A stretch of 13,766 nt of DNA from Candidatus Kaiserbacteria bacterium (GTDB lineage Bacteria; Patescibacteriota; Minisyncoccia; Phycocordibacterales; Phycocordibacteraceae): the NCBI GenBank assembly GCA_003229135.1, contig QIHV01000013.1:1-13766 (forward strand), written 5' to 3'. Below the pieces are notes generated by a model, which did not search any database, had not been told where the DNA came from, and worked only from the letters and a program-made list of their open reading frames with translations. Made by a program: the position numbers and the translations under genes. Shown in pieces: positions 6,413 to 11,944 of this stretch (its first letter is position 1; each line of letters opens with the position of its first letter).

Positions 6413-6441
6413 AACATAGTATTTATTACTACTTATGTCAA
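6413..6441 (-). promoter_or_regulatory. Consensus sigma-70-type promoter of the 140-aa gene
   Basis: On the minus strand TTGACA (6441-6436) is a perfect -35 box, spaced 17 nt from TATGTT (6418-6413) as the -10 box. The predicted start near 6406 gives a leader of roughly 38 nt containing the Shine-Dalgarno, unlike the leaderless layout of neighbouring genes. The remaining gap up to the bL25 promoter (6442-6582) is AT-rich with nothing else I can identify. Confidence 0.7.
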
Positions 6442-6582
6442 AAGTTTGAAGCAATATACACATACAGCTAGCCATATTTGCACTCTCAAAAGAGACAGAT
6501 AAATGTAATAGAAATACTGACTAGAGATTAAATTTATTAAAACAGATAAGGTAGATCTATCCAAAGTTTATACACAAGTAAC

Positions 6583-6611
6583 TTGCTTTTTTTGTATTGT
6601 AACCGTAGACT
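6583..6611 (+). promoter_or_regulatory. Promoter of bL25 (probably leaderless)
   Basis: TTGCTT (6583-6588) and TAGACT (6606-6611) are spaced exactly 17 nt. The -10 box ends 7 nt before the bL25 ATG at 6619, so the predicted mRNA starts at or one base before the AUG. Confidence 0.6.
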
Positions 6612-6618
6612 ATTTTTT

Positions 6619-7260
6619 ATGATATCGCTTACAGTAGAAAAACGAGAAAACCTTGGTAAAAAAATAGCTTCAGCACGTACTGTTGGTATGCTACCCGCAG
6701 TTGTATATGGTCCCAAACAGAAGTCAACACCAATCATACTTTCACGCAAAGAGTTTGAACATATTTTTAAAGAAGTCGGAGAATCTTCAGTCATTGAGCT
6801 CAAAGGGCTTGATGTGCCACTTCAGGTACTCATTTATGATGTTGATTATGACCCGGTTACCAGTGTAGTACGTCATGTTGATTTTTATGCGACTGAAAAA
6901 GGTGCGAAGGTTCAGGTGGCTGTTCCAATTATCTTTATTGGTGAATCACCGGCAATTAAGTCTGGTGCAAGTCTAGTAAAAGTACTCCATGAGATTGAAA
7001 TTGAGGCTGAAGCTACAAAAATTCCACACGATATAACAGTTGATATTTCTATTTTGAAAAATATTGAGGATCAGATTCGTGTGGGTGATATTACATTTGG
7101 CACCGGCGTTAAACCTGTTACAGAGCCTGAAGAGGTGGTGATACTCGTACAAGAAATAAAAGAGGAAGTTATAGATACTCCTGATATGGACGCCATTGCG
7201 GTGGAAAAGAAGGGTAAAGAAGAAGAAGAGAACAAGGAAGAAGATACACCTGTAAAATAA
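6619..7260 (+). CDS. rplY: Large-subunit ribosomal protein bL25 (CTC/TL5 type)
   Basis: bL25 binds 5S rRNA in the central protuberance of the 50S subunit. The 213-aa product is the long two-domain CTC form. The N-terminal 5S-binding domain is at about 1-90 (ISLTVEKRENLGKK, then ARTVGMLPAVVYGP, then LIYDVDYDPVTSVVRHVDFY). The C-terminal beta domain at about 95-180 includes VPIIFIGESPAIKSGASLV and HEIEIEAEATKIPHDITVD. It ends in a charged, Glu/Lys-rich tail (about 181-213) with no predicted fold. The start at 6619 fits both the family N-terminus and the promoter 7 nt upstream; a TTG at 6583 in the same frame falls in the -35 box and is rejected. No Shine-Dalgarno is present. A strong hairpin follows, so the gene is probably its own transcription unit. 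Confidence 0.93.
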   Translation: MISLTVEKRENLGKKIASARTVGMLPAVVYGPKQKSTPIILSRKEFEHIFKEVGESSVIELKGLDVPLQVLIYDVDYDPVTSVVRHVDFYATEKGAKVQVAVPIIFIGESPAIKSGASLVKVLHEIEIEAEATKIPHDITVDISILKNIEDQIRVGDITFGTGVKPVTEPEEVVILVQEIKEEVIDTPDMDAIAVEKKGKEEEENKEEDTPVK

Positions 7261-7274
7261 ATCATATTTATATT

Positions 7275-7318
7275 TAGATAAAAGAAAGGCCTGCTCTAGC
7301 GGGCTTTTCTTTTATCTA
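7275..7318. terminator. Bidirectional intrinsic terminator after bL25
   Basis: The arms 7275-7294 and 7299-7318 form a 20-bp stem with two G-U pairs around the loop TCTA. The GC-rich core (GGCCTGC/GCGGGCT) is flanked by A-rich sequence on the left and a T-rich run on the right, so it looks like a classic terminator on either strand. It separates bL25 from the next gene. Confidence 0.85.
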
Positions 7319-7359
7319 TTTGTGCTACCATAAACCTCTCAATAATAATGATGCAAACT

Positions 7360-7368
7360 TGGTATACT
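7360..7368 (+). promoter_or_regulatory. Extended -10 promoter of the transglycosylase-like gene (near leaderless)
   Basis: TGGTATACT is an extended -10 element (TATACT at 7363-7368). It ends 8 nt before the ATG at 7377, so the expected leader is two nucleotides or less. No -35 consensus is seen. Confidence 0.6.
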
Positions 7369-7376
7369 ACAAATGT

Positions 7377-8804
7377 ATGATGCTCTCTATTAGCGATAAA
7401 TACCGCCTCGGATGGATAGTTGCTGGAATTTGCATAGTGCTTTTATGGGGCATTGCTGGAACAGTAGTTGCGCAATCATCAGCAGTCATAAGTGTACAAA
7501 CACGTCGATCACAACTGCAAACACAGCTTTCTTCACTTGAATCACAAATTAATGGTACCCAAAATACACTTAATACACTACATTCTCAACACAAATCACT
7601 TCAACGTGATATTGATATTTTTAATGCACAAATCAAAAGGGCACGGCTTCAGGTAAAGGCAACTCAAATTGCTGTTGAGCAGCTTTCCACAAATATATAT
7701 ACACACACAAACACCATCAGCTCACTTACCAAACAGCTTGGAGATGAACAAGAATCACTGGCACAGATACTGCGTCAGACACAAGCAATTGATGCATACT
7801 CAGTTGTAGATGTCGCATTATCATCACAGGATGTATCAGAATTTTTTCAAGACCTTGATGCTTTTGCTTCCATAAAGAAAGCACTTAGTATTTCATTTGC
7901 AAAAATAACCGATACACGTTCAAGTACTGAAACTGAGAAGCAAGCACTTCAAAGTCAGCTGGCACAACAGGTTCAACTTAGGCAAATTCAAGTACTTGAA
8001 CAAAGAAAAATTCAAACACAAGAAAGTCAAAAAAAGAATCTTCTAGCAAAAACCAAAGGTAAGGAAAGTACCTATCAGTCATTAATAACATCACAGAAAA
8101 AAACAGCTGCACAAATTCGTTCTGAACTATTTACACTTCGTGGCTCTGCAGCAATTCCTTTTGGAGAGGCCTTGCAATATGCGCAAGTAGCACAAAAAGC
8201 AACTGGTGTACGTGCTGCGGTTATTCTTGGTGTCTTAAAACAAGAAACCGACCTTGGCCAAAATCTTGGTACGGGTAATTGGAGGGTTGATATGTCTCCA
8301 CGTCGCGACCAACCAATTTTTGTATATATTACCAAAGTGCTTGGGCTAGACCCGAATTTAATGCCGGTATCCAGGAAACCTTCGTATGGGTGGGGCGGAG
8401 CCATGGGTCCGGGACAGTTTATACCTTCAACGTGGGTGTGCTACGGCGGTTTTATAAATGTAAATACTGGCAACTGTTCAAATAGTCGACATACTCTTTC
8501 ATGGAGTGCTTTTTGGCAAGGCCCGTGGAAATATATTGCAAGTAAAGATCGTGTTCGTAAGCTCCTTGGTAGTAACATACCATCCAATCCTTGGAATAAT
8601 CAGGTTGCTTTTATGGCAACCGCAATGCTTATGGCTGATAATGGTGCCGGTGCGGGAACACTTTATGCTGAGCGTCTTGCAGCACTACGGTATTTTGCCG
8701 GATGGACACACGCCAGAAATCCAGCTTATGCGTTTTATGGTGATGGCGTGATGGGATATGCAAGCGAGTTTCAAAAAATGATTAATCAGTTGAATAATTC
8801 ATAG
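7377..8804 (+). CDS. Secreted or anchored coiled-coil protein with lytic transglycosylase-like domain
   Basis: The 475-aa product has three parts. Residues 1-33 are a basic start plus a hydrophobic segment (about 12-31) ending in an Ala-rich region that suits a signal peptide or membrane anchor. Residues of about 38-256 are Gln/Ser/Leu-rich heptad-like coiled coil resembling the EnvC/PcsB type. Residues of about 260-475 look like a lysozyme-fold transglycosylase: GVRAAVILGVLKQETDLG (277-294) with candidate catalytic Glu290, then SYGWGGAMGPGQFIPSTW (336-353), close to the GAMGPAQFMPSSW motif of MltB-type enzymes. It probably cuts peptidoglycan outside the membrane, in growth, division or attachment to another cell. 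Two ATGs lie in tandem at 7377 and 7380; the first is used here because of the promoter. It sits among translation genes but has its own promoter. Confidence 0.85.
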   Translation: MMLSISDKYRLGWIVAGICIVLLWGIAGTVVAQSSAVISVQTRRSQLQTQLSSLESQINGTQNTLNTLHSQHKSLQRDIDIFNAQIKRARLQVKATQIAVEQLSTNIYTHTNTISSLTKQLGDEQESLAQILRQTQAIDAYSVVDVALSSQDVSEFFQDLDAFASIKKALSISFAKITDTRSSTETEKQALQSQLAQQVQLRQIQVLEQRKIQTQESQKKNLLAKTKGKESTYQSLITSQKKTAAQIRSELFTLRGSAAIPFGEALQYAQVAQKATGVRAAVILGVLKQETDLGQNLGTGNWRVDMSPRRDQPIFVYITKVLGLDPNLMPVSRKPSYGWGGAMGPGQFIPSTWVCYGGFINVNTGNCSNSRHTLSWSAFWQGPWKYIASKDRVRKLLGSNIPSNPWNNQVAFMATAMLMADNGAGAGTLYAERLAALRYFAGWTHARNPAYAFYGDGVMGYASEFQKMINQLNNS

Positions 8805-8818
8805 GGGTCTGGTATAGT
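8790..8818 (+). promoter_or_regulatory. Promoter of bL31 inside the end of the upstream gene (leaderless)
   Basis: TTGAAT (8790-8795) and TATAGT (8813-8818) are spaced 17 nt, with TGG completing an extended -10. The -35 box lies within the last codons of the transglycosylase-like gene. The -10 box ends 6 nt before the bL31 ATG at 8825, so the transcript should start on the A of AUG. Confidence 0.75.
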
Positions 8819-8824
8819 CCGCGT

Positions 8825-9085
8825 ATGAAAAAAGATATTCATCCAGATAACTATCGTCCCGTTGTTTTTGAGGATATATCCTCAGGAGCGCAGTTTATTA
8901 TAGGTACCACGACACATACTGATGCCGTAACTACGGTAAACGGCAAAGAGTATCCTAAAGTGATTGTGGAAATATCAAGCCAGTCACATCCTTTTTATAC
9001 TGGTGAGGACCGTACACTTGATAAAACAGGTCGTGTAGAACGCTTCAAACAACGTGTTGCGGCTGCTAAACATAAAAAGGCATAA
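8825..9085 (+). CDS. Large-subunit ribosomal protein bL31, type B (zinc-free)
   Basis: bL31 helps bridge the large and small ribosomal subunits. The 86-aa product starts MKKDIHPDNYRPVVFED and has the type B hallmarks: GKEYPKVIVEISSQSHPFYTG (residues 40-60), then KTGRVERFKQR with a basic tail. No Cys is present, so this is the form that lacks the zinc ribbon. The start is fixed by the family N-terminus and the -10 box 6 nt upstream. It begins 20 nt after the previous gene but has its own promoter. A 19-bp hairpin follows. Confidence 0.95.
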   Translation: MKKDIHPDNYRPVVFEDISSGAQFIIGTTTHTDAVTTVNGKEYPKVIVEISSQSHPFYTGEDRTLDKTGRVERFKQRVAAAKHKKA

Positions 9086-9091
9086 ATATTA

Positions 9092-9134
9092 TAGAATACT
9101 ACGCCCGCACTTTTGGTGCGGGCGTAGTATTCTA
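9092..9134. terminator. 19-bp perfect hairpin between bL31 and RF1
   Basis: The arm 9092-9110 (TAGAATACTACGCCCGCAC) pairs perfectly with 9116-9134 around the loop TTTTG. No T run follows on either strand. It should form a very stable 3' structure on the bL31 transcript. It also ends only 7 nt before the RF1 -10 box, so its right arm covers the place where a -35 element would lie. Confidence 0.75.
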
Positions 9135-9141
9135 ACTGCGT

Positions 9142-9147
9142 TACAAT
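9142..9147 (+). promoter_or_regulatory. -10 box of RF1 (probably leaderless)
   Basis: TACAAT ends 6 nt before the RF1 ATG at 9154. No -35 consensus is seen, as the hairpin arm occupies that site. The spacing matches the leaderless pattern of neighbouring genes. Confidence 0.5.
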
Positions 9148-9153
9148 CTATTT

Positions 9154-10107
9154 ATGGAATACTCACCGGAATTTAAAAAGAAATATGAAACTGCATTTCT
9201 TGCAGGAGAATACGAACGCTTACAAAACGAAAAAGAATCTGCACATAATGCGTCAGTGGCAGATCCGGAACTTACTGCGATTGCGGAGGAAGATATTGTG
9301 CGTATTTCTGCACGTCAAGAGGAGCTGCTTACAGAGATACAACACATTATTCAGCGTGAAGAAGAAACTGCCGAACTGCCAATGGCAATTGTACTTGAAT
9401 TTCGTGCTGGAGCAGGCGGTGACGAGGCAACAATTTTTGCAAAGGAACTACGTAATATGTATGAAAAATATGCGCAGTCGCGCGCGTGGCGTGTGCATAT
9501 AGTTGATGAACTCACACTTGAAATAACAGGTACTGATGCCTACGAAGCACTTCGCTACGAGACCGGTGTGCATCGTGTACAACGTGTACCACTTACTGAA
9601 AAATCAGGGCGTATCCACACGTCAACCGCTTCAATTGCGGCAATGCCAATTCATGCAAAACCAACTATAGTTATAAATCCAGCTGACTTGGATATGGAAT
9701 TTTCACGCTCTGGAGGTGCCGGTGGACAAAATGTAAATAAAGTAGAAACAGCCGTACGTCTCATACACAAACCGACAGGTATTGATGTCCGGTCTTCTTC
9801 GGAACGCTCTCAACAAGCAAATCGTGAAAAGGCACTACAAATTCTTACTGCAAAAATTGAACATTTTACTGAAGAAAAAGAAGCAAAAAAATATGCTGCA
9901 AAGCGTAAGGCGCAAATTGGTACGGGTGACCGCTCTGAAAAGATTCGTACTTATAATTATTTACAAGATAGAGTAACAGACCATCGTCTAAAACAGTCAT
10001 GGCATAACCTGCCAAAGATTCTTGCAGGAGGGCTTGAGCCAATTATAGAGGCGCTACGAAAAGCCGTGGTATCTGGTGGTCTAACTTCCTCTGAAGAAGA
10101 ATGTTAA
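9154..10107 (+). CDS. prfA: Peptide chain release factor 1 (RF1)
   Basis: RF1 recognises UAA and UAG stop codons in the ribosomal A site and triggers hydrolysis of the finished peptide. In the 317-aa product, [17 protein letters not shown] (83-99) and [20 protein letters not shown] (138-157) are the RF1/RF2 core. The tripeptide PLT (146-148) matches the RF1 P-x-T codon-reading motif rather than the SPF of RF2. The catalytic GGQ is at 190-192 within [17 protein letters not shown], and [15 protein letters not shown] follows. It is about 40 residues shorter than E. coli RF1, mainly in the N-terminal domain. The ATG at 9154 fits the family start and the -10 box 6 nt upstream. It is followed after 40 nt by uS2 under its own promoter. 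Confidence 0.95.
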   Translation: MEYSPEFKKKYETAFLAGEYERLQNEKESAHNASVADPELTAIAEEDIVRISARQEELLTEIQHIIQREEETAELPMAIVLEFRAGAGGDEATIFAKELRNMYEKYAQSRAWRVHIVDELTLEITGTDAYEALRYETGVHRVQRVPLTEKSGRIHTSTASIAAMPIHAKPTIVINPADLDMEFSRSGGAGGQNVNKVETAVRLIHKPTGIDVRSSSERSQQANREKALQILTAKIEHFTEEKEAKKYAAKRKAQIGTGDRSEKIRTYNYLQDRVTDHRLKQSWHNLPKILAGGLEPIIEALRKAVVSGGLTSSEEEC

Positions 10108-10111
10108 AAGA

Positions 10112-10140
10112 TTGAAAGGGTGAGTGGTTTATGGTACTAT
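10112..10140 (+). promoter_or_regulatory. Promoter of uS2 (probably leaderless)
   Basis: TTGAAA (10112-10117) and TACTAT (10135-10140) are spaced exactly 17 nt, with TGG in front of the -10 hexamer (10132-10134). The -10 box ends 7 nt before the uS2 ATG at 10148. This is the best complete -35/-10 pair among the presumed leaderless genes. Confidence 0.75.
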
Positions 10141-10147
10141 CTCCCGC

Positions 10148-10846
10148 ATGACACAAACAATTACTGGTCCTGGAATTGAGCGCCTGTTTGAAGCAGGTGC
10201 ACATTTTGCACATGTTAAAAGTCGCAGACACCCATCAATGAAGGAGTATGTCGCTGGTACAAAGTCACGTATGGAGATTTTTGACCTTTCAAAGACTAAT
10301 GAACAAGTTGCCTGTGCAAAATCCGCGATGTCAACACTTGCAAAAGATGGTAAAACAGTACTTTTTGTAGGGGGCAAAAGAGAAATTGCAGATCTGGTAA
10401 AACAGGCGGCACTACGTATTGATGCACCGTACGTATCGACACGCTGGTTAGGGGGTACAATTTCCAATTTTACAGAAATTAAAAAACGTATTGATTATCG
10501 CGCCGATTTAATTGAAAAGCGTGATTCCGGTGAGCTTGCGAAGAACTACACAAAACTCGAGTGCGTACGTTTTGACAGAGAGATTGACCGACTTACCGAG
10601 CGTCTTGATGGTATTACCGAGCTTACCAAACTTCCTGATGCTATGATTATTATTGATACAAAGCACCAAGCGCATACTTCAAGAGAGGCGCATGGTGCGG
10701 GCATTCCCGTTATAGCCGTTATGAACTCGGATTGCAATGTGTCTGATGCAACATACCCAATTGTTGCAAACGATGCGTCACGCAAAACCGTAGAGCTTAT
10801 ACTTGACGAACTTACGTCCGCGTTTGAAGCCGGTCGTGCAATATAA
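10148..10846 (+). CDS. rpsB: Small-subunit ribosomal protein uS2
   Basis: uS2 joins the 30S subunit late and lies at the head-body junction. The 232-aa product has GAHFAHVKSRRHPSMKEYV (family form GxHFGHxxxxxxPKMxxYI), then IFDLSKT, TVLFVGGKREI, STRWLGGTISNF, and the LPDAMIIIDTKHQAHTSREA region followed by GIPVIAVMNSDCN. The loop that usually reads DTNCDP is NSDCNVSD, and the usual GNDDA is ANDAS, so the protein is a divergent member. The ATG at 10148 fits the family start and lies 7 nt behind a strong promoter; longer in-frame starts would fall inside the promoter. EF-Ts follows 57 nt downstream, the conserved rpsB-tsf order. Confidence 0.95.
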   Translation: MTQTITGPGIERLFEAGAHFAHVKSRRHPSMKEYVAGTKSRMEIFDLSKTNEQVACAKSAMSTLAKDGKTVLFVGGKREIADLVKQAALRIDAPYVSTRWLGGTISNFTEIKKRIDYRADLIEKRDSGELAKNYTKLECVRFDREIDRLTERLDGITELTKLPDAMIIIDTKHQAHTSREAHGAGIPVIAVMNSDCNVSDATYPIVANDASRKTVELILDELTSAFEAGRAI

Positions 10847-10868
10847 CATTGCCTATACTTACACAATA

Positions 10869-10882
10869 AGCGGCTAGCCGCT
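10869..10882. repeat. 14-bp perfect palindrome between uS2 and EF-Ts
   Basis: AGCGGCTAGCCGCT is its own reverse complement. It lies 22 nt after the uS2 stop and just before the EF-Ts -10 region, covering the place of a -35 box. As RNA it could only form a 5-bp stem with a 4-nt loop and has no T run, so a protein-binding site is as plausible as a transcript hairpin. Confidence 0.6.
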
Positions 10883-10885
10883 GTA

Positions 10886-10897
10886 TGTTATTATTAC
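10886..10897 (+). promoter_or_regulatory. Candidate -10 region of EF-Ts
   Basis: Two overlapping -10 candidates are seen: TGTTATTAT (extended, TATTAT at 10889-10894, 9 nt before the ATG at 10904) and TATTAC at 10892-10897 (6 nt before). Either gives a leader of zero to three bases. There is no -35 consensus, so read-through from the uS2 promoter may also supply this gene. Confidence 0.45.
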
Positions 10898-10903
10898 AAA
10901 AAT

Positions 10904-11491
10904 ATGAACATCTCAATTGAAACTGTAAAAACTCTTCGAGCACGTACCGGTGGTGTTTCTATTATGCAATGTAAAAAAGCACTTGAGGAAGCTGGTGGCG
11001 ATATTGATAAAGCTGAAGTTATAATACATAAATATTCCGGTGCCGTAGCAGATAAGAAGTCTAGTCGTGAGCTTGGTGCTGGTACTGTTGCAAGCTACGT
11101 TCACGATAATACTATCGGCGCCCTAGTGCTTCTCTCTTGCGAGACGGATTTCGTTGGGCGTAATCCAGAATTTATAAATCTTGCACGGGAAATCTCTATG
11201 CAGGTAACAGCAACAAATCCAACTTACTGTACAACCGAAGAAGTTTCACCAAAAGCAAAACAGGCGGCACTTGCAGTCTTTAAAGAAGAAGTTAAGGATA
11301 AGCCAGTTGATATGCAGGAGAAAATTCTTGTTGGTAAACTGGCTTCATATTTCAAAGACCAAGTACTGATGGAACAGCCATATATTAAAGATGATTCAAA
11401 GACTATAAACAACCTGATTACCGAAGCAACACAAAAATTTGGTGAGCGTATTGAGATAACAAGTTTTGCACGCTATTCGGCGCGTAATTAA
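10904..11491 (+). CDS. tsf: Translation elongation factor Ts
   Basis: EF-Ts is the nucleotide exchange factor that reloads EF-Tu with GTP. The 195-aa product has the N-terminal UBA-like domain with LRARTGGVSIMQCKKALEEA (11-30), the core motif LSCETDFVGRNPEF (77-90) that contacts EF-Tu, and the C-terminal LMEQPYIKD followed by RIEITSFARY. The length is close to the short Thermus-type EF-Ts and well below the roughly 283 residues of the E. coli protein, because the second core subdomain is reduced. The start at 10904 matches the family N-terminus. It follows uS2 in the conserved order. The downstream membrane-protein gene begins one base after the tsf stop codon, so the two are probably co-transcribed. 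Confidence 0.95.
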   Translation: MNISIETVKTLRARTGGVSIMQCKKALEEAGGDIDKAEVIIHKYSGAVADKKSSRELGAGTVASYVHDNTIGALVLLSCETDFVGRNPEFINLAREISMQVTATNPTYCTTEEVSPKAKQAALAVFKEEVKDKPVDMQEKILVGKLASYFKDQVLMEQPYIKDDSKTINNLITEATQKFGERIEITSFARYSARN

Positions 11492-11492
11492 T

Positions 11493-11924
11493 ATGGGTTT
11501 CCTGATAGCAGAAGCAGGAGCCATAACTTTATTTGCAGGTTTTATTGCTTTCACACAATATGAAAAGTATCGTAGTATACGATTTGTATCGATATACCGA
11601 GAAAAGATTGACCGCTTTGCCGTACGAGTAAAGTTTGTTCTGGCATATGTTGATTTTTTAGCATTTATACACGAAACAGCGCGTCAGACATTTGATAAAA
11701 TTGCACATGACAGTGCCCATTTGGCACTTCACGCAACACGTTTTATTGAGCGACGACTAGCATACACCGTAAATTATTTTCGTGCACGTTTTGCCGTTCG
11801 GCAAGCTCTATCAAAACCCGTCGCCAAAGAAAGTTCGGAATTTGTACGTACAATTACCAATTTTAAACAAGAGCTACGTACCAAGCACCTTAAAGATAAT
11901 CCTACACATCATCACACTTCCTGA
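11493..11924 (+). CDS. Membrane-anchored protein of unknown function (143 aa)
   Basis: I recognise no family. The product has one clear hydrophobic segment at residues 2-21 (MGFLIAEAGAITLFAGFIAF), then a long, mostly helical, basic region. Its middle (about 46-103) is rich in Arg, His, Phe and Ala, with a repeated pattern around HETARQTFDKIAHDSAHLAL. The tail is HHH-containing and polar. This suggests an N-terminal anchor with a cytoplasmic or surface helical domain. The ATG at 11493 leaves a one-base gap after tsf with no Shine-Dalgarno, so termination-reinitiation is likely. It is the only gene in the window ending in TGA. It runs convergently into enolase with 17 nt between the stops. The tight link to tsf suggests co-expression, not a shared function. 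Confidence 0.75.
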   Translation: MGFLIAEAGAITLFAGFIAFTQYEKYRSIRFVSIYREKIDRFAVRVKFVLAYVDFLAFIHETARQTFDKIAHDSAHLALHATRFIERRLAYTVNYFRARFAVRQALSKPVAKESSEFVRTITNFKQELRTKHLKDNPTHHHTS

Positions 11925-11929
11925 ATATA

Positions 11930-11944
11930 TAGTTATGGTAACTA
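11930..11944. terminator. Weak hairpin between convergent genes
   Basis: TAGTTA and TAACTA (11930-11935, 11939-11944) form a 6-bp AT-rich stem with a 3-nt loop that includes the enolase stop codon. It is the only inverted repeat in the 17-nt convergent gap, and it is too weak and without a T run to be called a terminator with confidence. Confidence 0.25.

Noticed and set aside
8790..9147. A CRISPR or repeat array formed by the intergenic hairpins
   Set aside because: The hairpins at 3723, 5902, 7275 and 9092 differ in sequence and occur once each, with no spacing pattern.
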